From: Hormiphora californensis
Lineage: Eukaryota; Ctenophora; Tentaculata; Cydippida; Pleurobrachiidae
Assembly: GCA_020137815.1 (NCBI GenBank)
Contig: CM035355.1
Location: 3,330,847 to 3,394,846 of the forward strand
DNA: 64,000 nt
Reading direction: 5' to 3'
Both the position numbers and the translations under genes were made by a program. Below the pieces are notes generated by a model that was given only the letters and a program-made list of their open reading frames with translations, was not told where the DNA came from and searched no databases. Below are positions 34,824-47,025 of this stretch, one piece after another. Each line of letters opens with the position of its first letter. Position 1 is the first letter of the stretch.

Positions 34824-37800
34824 TTATGACACAGTAACCCGATTGTCCTTAGCCCATTTCTTCATAATCCTGATGATGTATTCCACCTGTGCGTTACCAG
34901 TGTTTCTCAGTATAGCCAACACTTCACGCAGCGTCTCCCTGAAGAATTGATAGAATTAGGTTTAGGGTAATAACGGGGCATCTGCCTTTCGACGGGCGTG
35001 GTGACGTACTGAAATAAAAATTAATCTATAGAACAGGAACCGACCGAAATAAGTAAACAACCAATCAGAACTCGTTATTTAGGTCATGTGACTGGTTATC
35101 AGCCAATCAGGGACCAGTATTTCCTGATTCGGTCGGTTCCTGCTATAGAAATAATAAAATCGTACATGATATTCACCTTGGTTCATGTCCAGCAATGATC
35201 TGTTGAAACAGCCCAATACACGCTCCCCTCTTTCCCTCCCAATACTCCGGATTAGGATCCAACCTCTCCAACACATCAAACGCCTTGGCAGAGTAATAAA
35301 ACTGTCCCATTTTATAGCAATCATTAGCTATCAACTGCAGTAGACTGAAACTCTCGCTGCTCGTTTCCTGTTTTAGATACAACTCCCAGGCAAGGCGAGG
35401 CTTCCTATTCATGATGTAACATCTAGCCAGCCATCCCAAATACACATAATCACTCTTCAACTTCTCGCTCTGGATCATCAAGAAGATTTCCTCAGCCTCC
35501 TTGTAGTTTCCTGTGGCAGCTTTAGCCTGGCCACAGTTGTAGTTGAATGGGTCCTCGTTGTAGAAATATGATTTGATGGAGTTGAGATATATTAGGACAT
35601 CCTCGAACTGCTTTAGTAGGAAGTAGCAGCTGGCCATACACTGGCGACCCGGAATAGTGTCGCATTCACTTGCACTACCACCCACCAACTAGAGAGGGAG
35701 GGAGTTAGGTGTATAATTGGCTTCTTAGGGGAGGTGTGGTGTATTGGCTTCTTCAAAGTTTGGATAATTCCTTCTTTCTTTGTTGAGTAACACCCTTCCC
35801 CCTTACTCAACAATTCTTTCTAGTTTCTACAACGATCAATTGACATCTCTATAAGTACCTGGAAGTATTGTTGTGCAATTTTGATGTGATCGTTGAGACC
35901 CTGTTCCTGGCCCAGAGAGGCATTTACAACACCCTTCAGGATATATTCTTGTGGTGTTGTCGGGGAAATATCCTTGAACAGATTATAAGCTTCCTGGATA
36001 TCCTCTTGTCGTAGGTAGTAGATAACAAGGTTTAGCCGGGCCTCTGGTATAACGTCAATAAGGGGTGGCAGGACCTGTAGGGCACTTTCACCTCCTCTGA
36101 ACACTACCTGAGGGAGGGAGATTGTTAGGCTCATACCTAGTGGCCATGACTCAATTGAAATTTGTAGGATCGAGTGAAGGAGATTAAAGTGGGGGAGGGA
36201 GATTATAATTAGGAGTTAGGACATGACTCAGTTGTAGGTTGGTAATGAAATTACCCCTCTGTAAAAGGGGTGACTTCGTAACCAAGTTGTAGGGGTGAGT
36301 GAGTGAAACATGGCTATTTCGAAATAACATTTACTTACCAGATTGTGCTTGATGAGATCGGCAGCAAATTTGAAACTAGGAGAACACAAGTCAGAGAGAT
36401 TCTTGAGCTCAGCCTCTGCTGCTTTTCCGTTGTACAGTCGGAAATGGTTGCATGCTTTGAGGTTTATAGCAACCGTTGAGTCAGGGAAATGTTGTAGGTA
36501 GACTGCCAAAACTTCCTGGAGTTGAGATATGAAATGAAAGTATTGATCAACCTTGCTATCTAGAGCTCTGATAGCTTCAGGCGAGGAAATGAAGATTGTT
36601 CTTCTGACTTATTTGTGTGGAATCTTAATTTGCATAAAGGTCTCTCTTCCTACCCTACTAATTATCCAGTAACAGTTACCTGTGATACATCGTAGTAATC
36701 AAGTTTGTAGTAACACAGGGCAACGTACACATTTAGTGCTAGGAAATCTCTGAAATGGGTCATATTCAGTTAGTTTTATGTGGCCTGAAACACACTAGCA
36801 CTACCACGACACACAGAGGAAAAAGATCTGAAGAGTATACGAAATTACGAAATATTATTTTTGGGGGGTCAGGCAAAAAATGTTGGAGTGAGAGAGAAAG
36901 GGTGCGTGTTTGTGCTAGCTTGCAATATTTTTTACTGCTTCAGTGTTTTACCAAGTGCCGTCACACACTTACTTTTTACTCCCTCCATTGGAACTAGAAA
37001 ATGAGAAAAACACATAAAATATTAAAATCATGAGATGTAAACACTTTTGATGGAAGTTTCATGGAATAGAAAGAAAATAAAGTTCTGGAAATAGCTCCGT
37101 GTGTCAGAGGCACTTTTGAGTTGTAGGAAATTAGGACAAGCTTGGTGGGCTACACTGTCCACCAGACCTGTAAGTGTGAGGGACAGTGTATCAAGTCAAA
37201 GGACAAGCACCTCCGAAAAACCGTCAGGGTCACATAAACACCCAGCGGTCCTAATATGGTATGTCCCCATAGCAACTGCGCAGACACACACTGCTGAAGT
37301 GGTGCGCTTTCATCAGAAGCGAAGCGCGGCGCGCGCAGGGATTCAGAGAGGAGGAGTGTGTCCCGACACAGCCCATGATACATTACACACCCGACAAGCA
37401 TGAAGTTTTTAAATGTTCCGACTTTTACAAATCTGTCACAATATGAGCAGGGGCCTCTCACCTGTTTTCAAGTAGTACACGCTTGTAAATATCGATTGCC
37501 TCTTGGTAATGACTCCGAAGGTAGTGGATGGATGCCAGACTGAGCTGAAAAAAGAAACAGAAAATATGAATATATTTAGGAGGTGAAAATGATATTTAAC
37601 GGTTGAATTGCACCACATTTAACCTACCTGATCTTCTACAATGTCCTGTAAATTCTTGTGAAAGCTCATCAGCTTCTTCTCATCATTAAATTTGTGTGAT
37701 AAATGGAAGAGAAGACGATTCTGGAGCTTTGAGGATTTGGGGCCTTTCGCACTGGCAGCCTCCGCTTCTTTGTACATTCCTGAAACACAATGGGTCAATT

Positions 37801-38572
37801 TACATGGCACATGCCCCATTGCCAAGAGTAGCACAGAGTGCTATAACCGAATTAAGAAATACAGTTTAGTAAACCAGACACAAGTAAAACTTATTGTAAA
37901 AGATTTTGAATCATTTAGGGGAGGGGTTGCCTAGCTAGACTGTGTTTCGCGCGCCCCACCCTTCTTTACAAATGTAAAGGAGGGTTAGAACATAACAAGG
38001 GAGTAACTGATGATGATTGGTTGTAGAACGCCCCGACAACAACTCACCCAGAAAGAACATGCAGCATCCCAGGAACACCCACACTTCTGGGGGAGCTCCT
38101 TTTGTTTCTGATAGCGTCTTGTACTCCTATAGGCAGGGATATATTGATTAGGATCTAATCAATTGTACAGTACATTCTATCAATTCAGGCTTTTTTAAAC
38201 TAAGCAAATTCCCTGGCATCTGCTTACCGCCATTGCTTTTTTGTAGTCCCCCAAATGAAAGTGGCAATAAGCTGCCCACATCGCGAGCTCAATACTACTT
38301 TTATTGTTTGCCCTCTCGAACTCTAACAGTGTTGCAGCACCCGTGTAATCCCTCACGGAAATGAAGTCCTCCAGTTTTGGCAGCTTCTTCTTCTTTTTCT
38401 CCTTCTCCTCCACAGTGGCAGGACCTGCAGCCGGCTTTGATCTGGACAACAACTGGAGAGAGGGAGATATTATACTTATGGAATTGGTTAAATTCATTAC
38501 ATCATTTTGTGGGGTTAGTTACGGGTAGCCCCCATTCAGATTGATTTTGATTTTCCAGACATAACTTACCAT
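34824..38572 (-). CDS. IFT56: Intraflagellar transport protein 56 (TTC26)
   Basis: Ten exons: 38572-38570 (ATG only), 38452-38228, 38126-38048, 37779-37628, 37544-37462, 36749-36680, 36515-36339, 36107-35859, 35688-35177, 34938-34824. Phases close to 554 residues, the length of the human protein. IFT56 is a TPR-solenoid subunit of the IFT-B complex that carries cargo, motility components in particular, along cilia. It starts MLLSRSKPA, then [20 protein letters not shown] and repeated TPR-type helices (LWAAYCHF-like [58 protein letters not shown]). The most conserved segments are [60 protein letters not shown] and the C-terminal [13 protein letters not shown]. An acceptor-like TTCCTCTTAG lies 20-25 bases before the ATG, so there is a 5' UTR intron or another leader joined there. 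The last intron holds a 109-bp MITE. Confidence 0.97.
35034..35142. mobile_element. 109-bp hAT-like MITE with an 8-bp target duplication
   Basis: Ends CAGGAACCGACCGAA and TTCGGTCGGTTCCTG are inverted repeats. Flanks CTATAGAA (35026-35033) and CTATAGAA (35143-35150) are identical 8-mers, the duplication size of hAT transposases. The insertion is in the last IFT56 intron. A degenerate copy of the same length lies at 4136-4244. Confidence 0.9.
37968..37998 (+). repeat. Interspersed motif GTAAAGGAGGGTTAGAACAT, copy 2
   Basis: Here the motif forms a palindrome with the preceding CACCCTTCTTTACA. It lies in an IFT56 intron. Confidence 0.6.
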
Positions 38573-38806
38573 CTTGGAACGATTCCTTTACTAGCTAAGA
38601 GGAAGAAATGTGGTTAGAATGGAAAAATTAGGGTTGTACTAATTCTTGAACAGAAAACTGAGAGTTGAGGGAATATGAAATCTGAAAACATTTTTCGTCT
38701 GAAACACAATCACGTACTGTACATATTTCATAACAAATGAAAATCTGGAACCCAGGTCTTGAAACACATATTCTGAACTGAATCTCAACTACATATTTGA
38801 TATATT

Positions 38807-39256
38807 TCACCCGGTTTGGTAGGAGAGAGTTAAATCCCCCACTTTGTGTGTTATCACCTCACCCTCACTACTACTCTCATCTTCACTCTCACTCTCATTC
38901 CCACTATCCCCACTACCCTCACTACTACTATCACTACTACTATCACTATCAGTCCACCTCCCCTTCTCCTCTTGTTCCTCTAACTGTGCCATTCTCTCCA
39001 CAACAGCTGAGTGGATCTCCTTGCACAGTGCGTGATCTGGTTCAACTCGCAATACAAGTTGACAGAGATCCCTACATTTGGCGTACTCTTTAGTCATGAG
39101 ACATGCCACAACCTCGCCCTGGAGCTCAATACTGGCTTTACCTCCGTCCAAGACGACAAATTCTGAGCGATCAATGCCAGGTGCAAAGTTGGCAATGTCT
39201 GTCTCGTCGATTTCGGAGAGGAATTTGGTGGCTGATGGTTCTTTTCCTGTTGTCAT
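38807..39256 (-). CDS. ERICH2-like acidic protein
   Basis: An intron-free 149-residue frame runs from ATG 39256 to the stop at 38807. The N-terminal half (MTTGKEPSATKFLSEIDETD) leads into ELQGEVVACLMTKEYAKCRD, LCQLVLRVEPDHALCKEIHS and VVERM. These two helices resemble a single TPR-like helical pair in the C-terminal part of vertebrate ERICH2, which likewise precedes an acidic tail. The C-terminal half is a Ser/Glu/Asp run (roughly residues 100-137) ending HKVGDLTLSYQTG. ERICH2 is known mainly from testis and ciliated tissues; its molecular role is poorly defined. The stop lies 235 bp before the IFT56 start on the same strand. Orthology is likely but rests on one helical region and composition. 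Confidence 0.7.
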   Translation of the reverse strand: MTTGKEPSATKFLSEIDETDIANFAPGIDRSEFVVLDGGKASIELQGEVVACLMTKEYAKCRDLCQLVLRVEPDHALCKEIHSAVVERMAQLEEQEEKGRWTDSDSSSDSSSEGSGDSGNESESEDESSSEGEVITHKVGDLTLSYQTG

Positions 39257-39465
39257 GGTTCCCTAAATAAAAAGGGAGAAGTTGAAGAAAATGTCTTGAA
39301 GAATTAACAAGAAACAATCAATTTGATAAGTGTCATAGAAATACGATAATAAAACTGTCAAATACATAGATAAATAAAGAAGTTGTGGAACTACTAATTG
39401 GCACTAAGTTTAAAAAAATCAATCATTCATAAATAAATTGCTATGTACGTCAAAAACATCAAAAC

Positions 39466-41487
39466 TCAAATTCCGTTGCACCTTTCCATCTCGATTCTCC
39501 CTTCTAATACACCCTCTACAAACCCTCTAAGAACCTGTTCCGTTATTCCATCACCGGTAACCCTCAAAAACGCTGCTCTCCTATGATCGTCCAATTTAAA
39601 GATAAACACCCGGGGGAAACTATAAACCCACTCCTCTCCGCCTACAGGACTCATACCACTAATCCACATGGGGTAGAGGTCAACATCGACAAAAGTTGTA
39701 GCAAGTGCAGGGTAGAAAGCCGTAGCGATAGTGTGGAGCGACCTTACAAAGGGATGATCACTTTGTGACGTCATTATGACGTCATGTGGTACCATGGCAA
39801 CCAAAATGGGCAAGTTGCCAAAGAGGGAGCCGTAACTGACTGGAGAGTGAAACAGGAGAGGCGTCAGTTCTGTTATTATTGTCCGGCTGTGATCGGCAAT
39901 GAAATCTCGAATCATTTCCACACATTTTGTGGGTGTCACGTGACATTTTGTGGGTTCAAACACGTGCTCATCACCTCCATGTAACACATGCAAATCCGGG
40001 GAATCGGTGAAAGTAGTTTGAAGGCCAACACCATCTCGATAAATCGTACCATTCACACCATCCCTCCTGATCAGCTCAATACTGTCCACAAAACCACCAT
40101 CCCCAGTAATAAAACACTCTACGTAGGGAAGCTGTTTACACACAGACACCAAACACTCTGTACCAATCCTGTCTGTAGTAGTGCGATCTGGAACAGTCCT
40201 AACGATTACATGGACATTACAGGTAGAATGGAATGAGTGTGGATCTCCGTAATGAATGCCCTGACTACTAACCACTTTAAACCACTCCTCCAGACCTTGG
40301 TATTGATACACCCCATGATATGCCGTGGGTGTAACTCTAGATTCTGGTGCAGGACACCCCTCTACTGAAGGATTGAAGGTGTATGCAAGGAGAGATGGGT
40401 AGCCATCAACTTGTTGAGATCTACAGAAACCCTCGTGGTTCTCGCAATCAATAAAGTAGAGCCTGGTTCTTTGGCGTCTTGCCAAGTTCTTGAGTTGTGA
40501 GAGAGGTTCCAGGGCTAGGGTACAGCTTGTACAATCTTCTATCATGTACACGATGAAAACCTGAGGCAGGGGAAAAGGGTTAAAACATATTAGAGTCAAT
40601 ATTCATATTTGGAGAATTAAAGAAAACAATGCCTATTTTGAATTTACTTGCTCACTCACCAGATCGGGTTCATCACCCTTCAATTCTCCTCCTTCTAACA
40701 CCTTCATGACACTTTCAGGGGTATGTGGTATCCCCGTATCGGCTAAATACTCCGGGTGAACCTTCCTTTCAATGCTTGGTAAAACTTTTCCATTCCAGTA
40801 ATCACCGGTATATAGAAGCACCTCTTCAGGTCTGGAGTTACTACACTCATACATTGTACATTGGGGCACGGTGGGGTTTTGGTAGGAAGGTTCCGTCTCT
40901 AAGAGGATTCCCAATCGTTCAGCAACCCCAGCCAGTGTTGGGAATGGATCCGTTATGAAGATAGGCTCTGAATTTGTCGAGAGTTTGATTTCAACCCATG
41001 GAACTTTGTGGTGGCTGTTCACAAGAAGCATTGGATCACTGGTTACATCCAGAAACGCACAAACAAGCCCCTTTTTGTGCTCTTTGAGCGCTGTGCAGAG
41101 GTTGGCCACACTTTTGACATATGAAAAGGGGAGAAACTTTGTTCCGATCAGTTTCAGGTATTCTTTGTTGGATGCTTTGATTCTCGAGTTAAACCTTGCA
41201 GTAAGAAGTGTCCTCAGATTCTCAACAGTGACCAGTGATTGTTGAACTGGCCCAACCAGTGTAAATTTGGCTCCCTTCTTTGACAAGGTACATTGGGGCA
41301 AGGGCTGAACAACTGTTTCCGTTTCGGCAACACTAATGAAGTTCCCATAAACAGCCTTTAACTGATGCTCCTGCGAGTGTGTTGCAAGGCATGTGACACT
41401 TATATCACCGAGTTTGTATGACAGTTCGTTGATGTGTGACGTTGCAAGGCTCAGGATTCCAGCTACGACAACGGTGAAAAGTCCCAT
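39466..41487 (-). CDS. Secretory-pathway thioredoxin-like protein
   Basis: Two exons, 41487-40660 and 40560-39466, join in phase 0 to 640 residues. The start MGLFTVVVAGILSLATSHI is a signal peptide. The middle, beginning at the exon junction, reads VFIVYMIEDCTSCTLALEPL, then LKNLARRQRTRLYFIDCENH and QQVDGYPSLLAYTF. That is the β-CxxC-α-β-α plan of a thioredoxin domain, with CTSC in the active-site place and the cis-Pro in YPSLL. The flanking parts (KFLPFSYVKSVANLCTALKE; SFPRVFIFKLDDHRRAAF) could be further redox-inactive thioredoxin folds, as in TXNDC16/ERp90, which has a similar plan. No KDEL-type signal ends the protein (MERCNGI). It is likely ER-luminal or secreted. A hAT MITE lies 60 bp upstream of the start codon. 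Confidence 0.7.
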
Positions 41488-41550
41488 CTCACCATGAATT
41501 TATTGAGCTGTTTGAAATGAATTTTACAATGATGTTAGAATAGAATCATG

Positions 41551-42114
41551 CAGGGACGGCGCTCGTGGGTGTCCGGGTGTCCGCGGACACCCAGACCAAA
41601 AAGGCGGAGAGAGAAAAACTGCGAAATTTTGGATTTGCGCGCAGCCGGGTGTCCGGAGCTCTGCCGGACACCCAGGTGCACTGCGCGCACCTGTAACGCA
41701 CGGCAGAGCATAAAGAGGGTTCTTCCGCGCGCCACAGTGCATTTTGACGTGACCAGGGTGTCCGGTTCACCCAGAAAGTTGTGTGCGCGCGGATGAGTTT
41801 TTTTTTCTTGTGATCAGAAAACTTTCATCTTTTTTTCCATTTTTCACAAAAGGAGTTCAGAAATGCTTAAAATCGTTTAAAAACGCCTCAAAATGTCCGA
41901 AATTTTCGGGGGGCTTCGCCCCCTCAACCCCCACCGGGGCTTGCAGCCCCTGGACCCTGCCTGCGGGGGCTCCGCCCCCTACACCCCTGCCGGGGCTGCG
42001 CCCCTGGACCCTGCTTGTGGGGGGTTTCACCCCCCACGCCCCATGACCGAGGCTGCCGCCCCTGGCCCCGGACACCCAGGGAATTGCTGGGCCGAAGGCC
42101 CAGCGCCGTCCCTG
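41551..42114. mobile_element. 564-bp non-autonomous hAT element with an 8-bp duplication
   Basis: Ends CAGGGACGGCGCT and AGCGCCGTCCCTG are perfect inverted repeats. Both flanks are GAATCATG (41543-41550 and 42115-42122). CAG..CTG ends with an 8-bp duplication identify hAT. The interior is GC-rich with inverted pieces (GGGTGTCCG/CGGACACCC; GGGCCGAAGGCCC) and has no transposase. Confidence 0.92.
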
Positions 42115-44122
42115 GAATCATGACCCAAAGATTACAGCATTCAAGCCTTAAGATAGGGGATTGAGGACAAAGCTCTAAAGGCCAAAGAAAAAACCGAACG
42201 CTTTTTTAAAAAAGAAGGAAAAATTTTGCGAATTTTTCGTCGCGTTGCGTTTTCGAAATTGAAGTTGCTGCGCGGCGCTATGACGCGCAAAAGAATAACG
42301 CGCAGTAAAACATTTTAAACGAGGGCTACGGAGCAAATTTGAAAATTTCCCAATATGTTTTGCTAATTGCTAGCTTTAGGAAATATATATCGAACATTTG
42401 CTATATTCTACCTCGATGCGATTCACTGTTCAAAAACCGGAAGAACGTGTCCGTTGCTCTGATGAGATGTTTGTTGCATTGTTATGTTGCATGCAGTCGG
42501 CGGTATACCTCGAATCTCGATGTTTTACTGGGCAATTTTGGATTACACACGACGTTCCAAAATTTTCTAATGTATACTTATAGACGGGCTTTAGAGTTCA
42601 GACGGAGTCAAACGTGCTTGAGACGTGCGTTTGATTTTAGAAGATTTTAGAAGATTTTCTAAACTTTCTTATAGTAAGTCTAGCCTCGTAAAAAGGCAGT
42701 AGATTTCGTCTCTGATGGTTTATCAATTATAACCCCCCCCCCCAGCTGGGACGTCTCTCGGAGATCTCCCGGGGACATCTACCGAGTCGGGAGACAATTG
42801 ACATGTTCCCAGTCTGCTTGCTCTCATACCGGGACGAAGGCCCAGTGTGAGCTTACGCGAGCCCGAAGGTAAGCCGAATGGACAGACTGCGTAGCATGGC
42901 AACCACAATGTCTCCGGAGGTGCAAGGGAGGTCAATCTAAAATTACCATTTGACTGACTGACTGACTGACTGACTGACTGACTGACTGACTGACTGACTG
43001 ACTGACTGACTGACTGACTGACTGACTGACTGACTGACTGACTGACTGACTGACTGACTGACTGACTGACTGACTGACTGACTGACTGACTGACTGACTG
43101 ACTGACTGACTGACTGACTGACTGACTGACTGACTGACTGACTGACTGACTGACTGACTGACTGACTGACTGACTGACTGACTGACTGACTGACTGACTG
43201 ACTGACTGACTGACTGACTGACTGACTGGGTCAGGCCAATCATGCTCTGACAAGTGCAGAGAATTATTTCTTTTTCACTATTCAGTGGATTCCCATTTAA
43301 CTTTCTGGTTTTGTGGTGCATGGAAAGAAGCGTCATGACGTGTCAAGAAGAACAAGGCATTGCATTGCTAAACTTTATGAAGCCTGCTGCTAAATCTAAA
43401 TACCCTGAACTCCGAACTGAACGGTTCAATTATCTATTCGTAATCTGCTTACCAAAGTGTTTGTACTATCTAGCCCATTATAGTCATGTCGTGTATTTCA
43501 TACCCTGAAGCCCGATTTAAAGGTTTATCCAGCCCCCATTGTGCCATTCACTTTGAGAGTCATTTATAAAATGTAAATCTACCCGGCTCTCACCGAGAAA
43601 TATTTGGGCCAATGCAATATCCAATATATATATATATATATGTTGATAGCCATGCTGTTGAAGCAAAATCTACTTCATGCCAAGTGCTTTCTTGGTACCA
43701 TTGCCACCTATTCTCGCTTGATCGATCTCAGTCAGGCGCGAGATCTCGCACTGCACAGGTGTCCATGCCACCAAAGAGCATCCTTGCATCGTGATTCTCC
43801 TGGCCTGATGCAAGCTAGAGCTCGACATCAATTGCAAATCGGAAAAATATTAACATTGCATTGCTGAACTGCCATGATTGTCAAGGCAAGCGCCCAGAGC
43901 CCATTGAACTATACCGTCCGATACAGTACGTTGTGTATTACTAGTCTTCAACACAAAAGGTACAACTCACGGATTTACAGAATCATCAAATTTGATATCC
44001 TTAATGTTTGACAGTTACAGCGGACATGAAGACACATACCCGGCCCTTCTAACTGCTATGATATCTCTGTACCGTAAACTACATCAGGATCAGGGAATCA
44101 GTGCCAGAAATTCTCCAGTACG
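42115..44122. other. Gap with a (GACT)n satellite; no gene seen
   Basis: Contents include the 3' hAT duplication, a GA-rich AT stretch, a large tetranucleotide tract (42953-43227) and an inverted GCATTGGCC-type repeat at 43228-43250. Open frames at 42339-42650 and 43254-43867 have no recognisable domains. Confidence 0.5.
42953..43227. repeat. (GACT)n tetranucleotide microsatellite
   Basis: About 270 bp of uninterrupted TGAC repeats, roughly 68 copies. The Ser-Gln frames over it are artefacts. Confidence 0.97.
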
Positions 44123-46255
44123 GGGGGTTTATATTAGGCTGTCCAGTATTGATTGTCGTTGGGCTTTTATCGAAAAATGGTTTGATATAAGGCAAAATGG
44201 ACTTCACCACCGTTTTTCTCATGCGATTTTAGATCGGAATATGATGCCTGATATTTGTATATGGTTGTTCTCGGTTCCCACCAGGCTATTTTCTCTACGT
44301 CACTCTTTTTACTGCTGCACGGGGTTACCAATGTTTTTTAAACGCTGCTGGAAGAAAATTGGTACGGTTTCTTCGGCTCCCGCAGTGCTCAATCGATAGA
44401 CAATCGTCTAAGAATGAAATATGTATGCGATTTGGGTCTCTAAGTGTTAACTTATAACCTCTAGAACAGTAAATGTATCATGAAAAAGCGAAAAAGTGCA
44501 TACAAAAACTGGCCCGTTTTCGAAAACGTCAATTAGTCACTTTAAAAGTCAACCAATCACATAATTGGCTTCACTAGGTCTTAGAACTTACTTAGAACTA
44601 TCTTTCACTGCAGAGTTTTTTTATTATAAGTCAATCCTGATGAGACCCGGAAGTGAAAGTTTCTAATTTTTACCAAAACTTTTTGGAGGCCCATTGCTCA
44701 GTGACAAAATAAAGATAGGATATTTTATTACATCTTAAACGATAGATAATTGTCCAATGAACAAGCTTGATGCAACAAAACATCACTCAGGTACCATTTT
44801 TATGAAGTACAGGGTGTCCCACTGTCTTTGCATCACCTGTAATTTTGGGTGATGAGTGGCTTCCGTTCAAATGCTCATAACTCATCGAAAAATAGGTCAA
44901 AACGGCTCAACCAAAAACAGTGTCGTAGAGAATTGTCAGGCGAACATTTGGGTACAAGATTGATGTTCCAAGTCTTACCAACCGTCGGATATATCGTCTT
45001 AAAGTCAAAAATACGTGTTTATGAAATCCGACCGGGGTTCACGTTTTGAAAAATTCACAAATGTAAAGTTGCTCGGATCACATTGCATCCCTCATAAGAG
45101 TTGTAGGAAATTGTCTGGCGGTCATTTTGGTACCCGGGTTTTTATCCTAGCTCAATGTTTAGAGTGTCTTATGACTGTCAGAACTGGAATTTTCCCAAAA
45201 GTGGTCTCAGGTATCACATTGCATTTTGCCCTGTTATGAAGCTCATAGCTGCTTGAATAACATCTTAGTGCATGATAGGGTTGAGATAGACCACTTGCGT
45301 ATCCTACACATTAACAGGGGCCTTGCCAAATCGTCATAACAACCCTGTCAAGTGTCTAGATGAAATTGAGACGATATGTGCTGATTATCATGGGATTACA
45401 CACGGCACCGAGCCACCTAATTAGGCGTTGTGAGCCGATACCAACTAAGACTCAGCGTAGAAAAATCTTTATGTTCCTACAGTCATAACGCAACTAAAAC
45501 GTAGAGCTATGGAAAAAATCATGGTATCAAAATGAACCTTAGACGATTCCAATGAAGCTCTTATAAATTTCAAACCATTTTACCCATTTGTTGATGACAC
45601 GTGATCCCCTCAAAAATGTTGGTTGAATTTCGTCTTTAGACAGTCATAAGACACTCTAAACATTGAGCTAGGACAAAAACCCGGGTACCAAAATGACCGC
45701 CAGACAATTTCCTACAACTCTTATGAGGGATGCAATGTGATCCGAGTAACTTTGCATTTGTGAATTTTTCAAAACGTGAACCCCGGTCGGATTTCATGAA
45801 CACATATTTTTGACTTTAAGACGATATATCTGACGGTTGGTAAGACTTGGAACATCAATCTTGTACCCAAATGTTCGCCTGACAATTCTCTACAACACTG
45901 TTTTTGGTTGAGCCGTTTTGACCTATTTTTTGATGAGTTATGAGCATTTGAATGGAAGCCACTCATCACCCAAAATCACAGGTGATGCAAAGACAGTGGG
46001 ACACCCTGTACATCAGTTTTGGTGCAAAAATTCGAAAATCGCGATTTTTCATATGCAGCGGCAACAAGAGTGGGGTAGAGAAAATAGCCTGCTGAGAACC
46101 AAGAACAGCCACATACCGATACCGGGCATCTTGTTCCCATCCAAAATCGCATGAGAAAAACGGCGGTGAAGTCCATTTTGCTCTATCTCAAACCATTGTC
46201 TCATAAAAGCCCAACGACAATCAATACTGGACAGCCTAATAGTTAAACCCCACGT
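44123..46255. mobile_element. 2.1-kb inverted-repeat structure enclosing a mariner-like element
   Basis: Outer arms 44123-44300 and about 46060-46255 are imperfect inverted copies (CTGTCCAGTATTGATTGTCG against CGACAATCAATACTGGACAG). The left side has about 500 bp between the outer arm and the inner element, the right side only about 50 bp. Confidence 0.8.
44810..46008. mobile_element. 1.2-kb mariner-like non-autonomous element with long TIRs
   Basis: Ends CAGGGTGTCCCACTGTCTTT and its reverse complement are flanked by TA on both sides (44808-44809, 46009-46010). CAGGGTGTCCCA ends are typical of mariner elements. The terminal inverted repeats are about 375 bp long with scattered mismatches. 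The 440-bp centre has no transposase; the short frames in the arms are mirror images. Confidence 0.85.
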
Positions 46256-46518
46256 ACTGAGATTTATAGAGCCTTAAAATGATGCTTGTTATCATTTTGG
46301 TAGGATACTCCTAAATAACGGTCGCAGTTAGGAATTTTGCCACCCACGTAGAGGCTTTTATAAAAAAAGCAAATAATCTAACCAAAATTATAACAAGCAA
46401 CACTTTTTCTTATATACCACCCCACGTAGTTGCAAGACAGTTTGCCCTCTCTATTGAAAAGTGTGGGAGCCGCTCACGAGATTCAAATTATACTGGAAAG
46501 GGCGAGAGAAAGCATATA

Positions 46519-46695
46519 CAGTCGGACCCCGATTTAGGGGCCCCCGATTTAGTGGCACCCCGATTTAGGGACAGGATTCCCCCCCCCCCCCCCGATATAG
46601 GAAAGTAACCTTATTTGACCCCGATTTAGTGGACACCCCGATTTAGTGGACAACAGCCTTTCCCCCGAGGGTGTCCCTAAATCGGGGTCCGACTT
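46519..46695. mobile_element. 177-bp pogo/Tigger-like MITE
   Basis: The left end is CAGTCGGACCCCGATTTAGG; the right end has AATCGGGGTCCGACTT. TA lies at both sides. The interior repeats CCCGATTTAGTGG. It is the same family as 61647-62530. Confidence 0.85.
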
Positions 46696-47025
46696 TAATT
46701 GAAAAAGAGGGAAAGGAGGACTCCGTAGTACTGCAGAATTTAATTTATAGGTACGTACTATTTAGTGCGGCAGAATTGTGACGCGGTATCATTACATTGT
46801 TTTTTATCGAAGCTAGGGATTTTATCGATAGAATACCTAGCTTCGATAAATAGCCATCACCCTCTTTATGATTCCCCTATGTTCCCTTCCGGTAAAACAT
46901 GACAACATCCCAAGGATGAAGCTTGGTCTGTCAGAGCATCGGCCTGTCAGAGCTTGGTCCGGGTTTGACCAATTCCAAGCTAAGCTAACTTGCAAGGTCT
47001 TTAAATATGTTGAAATGCAATACAG

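Noticed and set aside
42723-43336. Ser-Gln-Val repeat protein
   Set aside because: Translation of the (GACT)n tract.
44849-45049. A 66-codon gene, repeated at 45769-45969 on the other strand
   Set aside because: The two frames are mirror images because they sit in the inverted repeats of one transposon; no motif is present.
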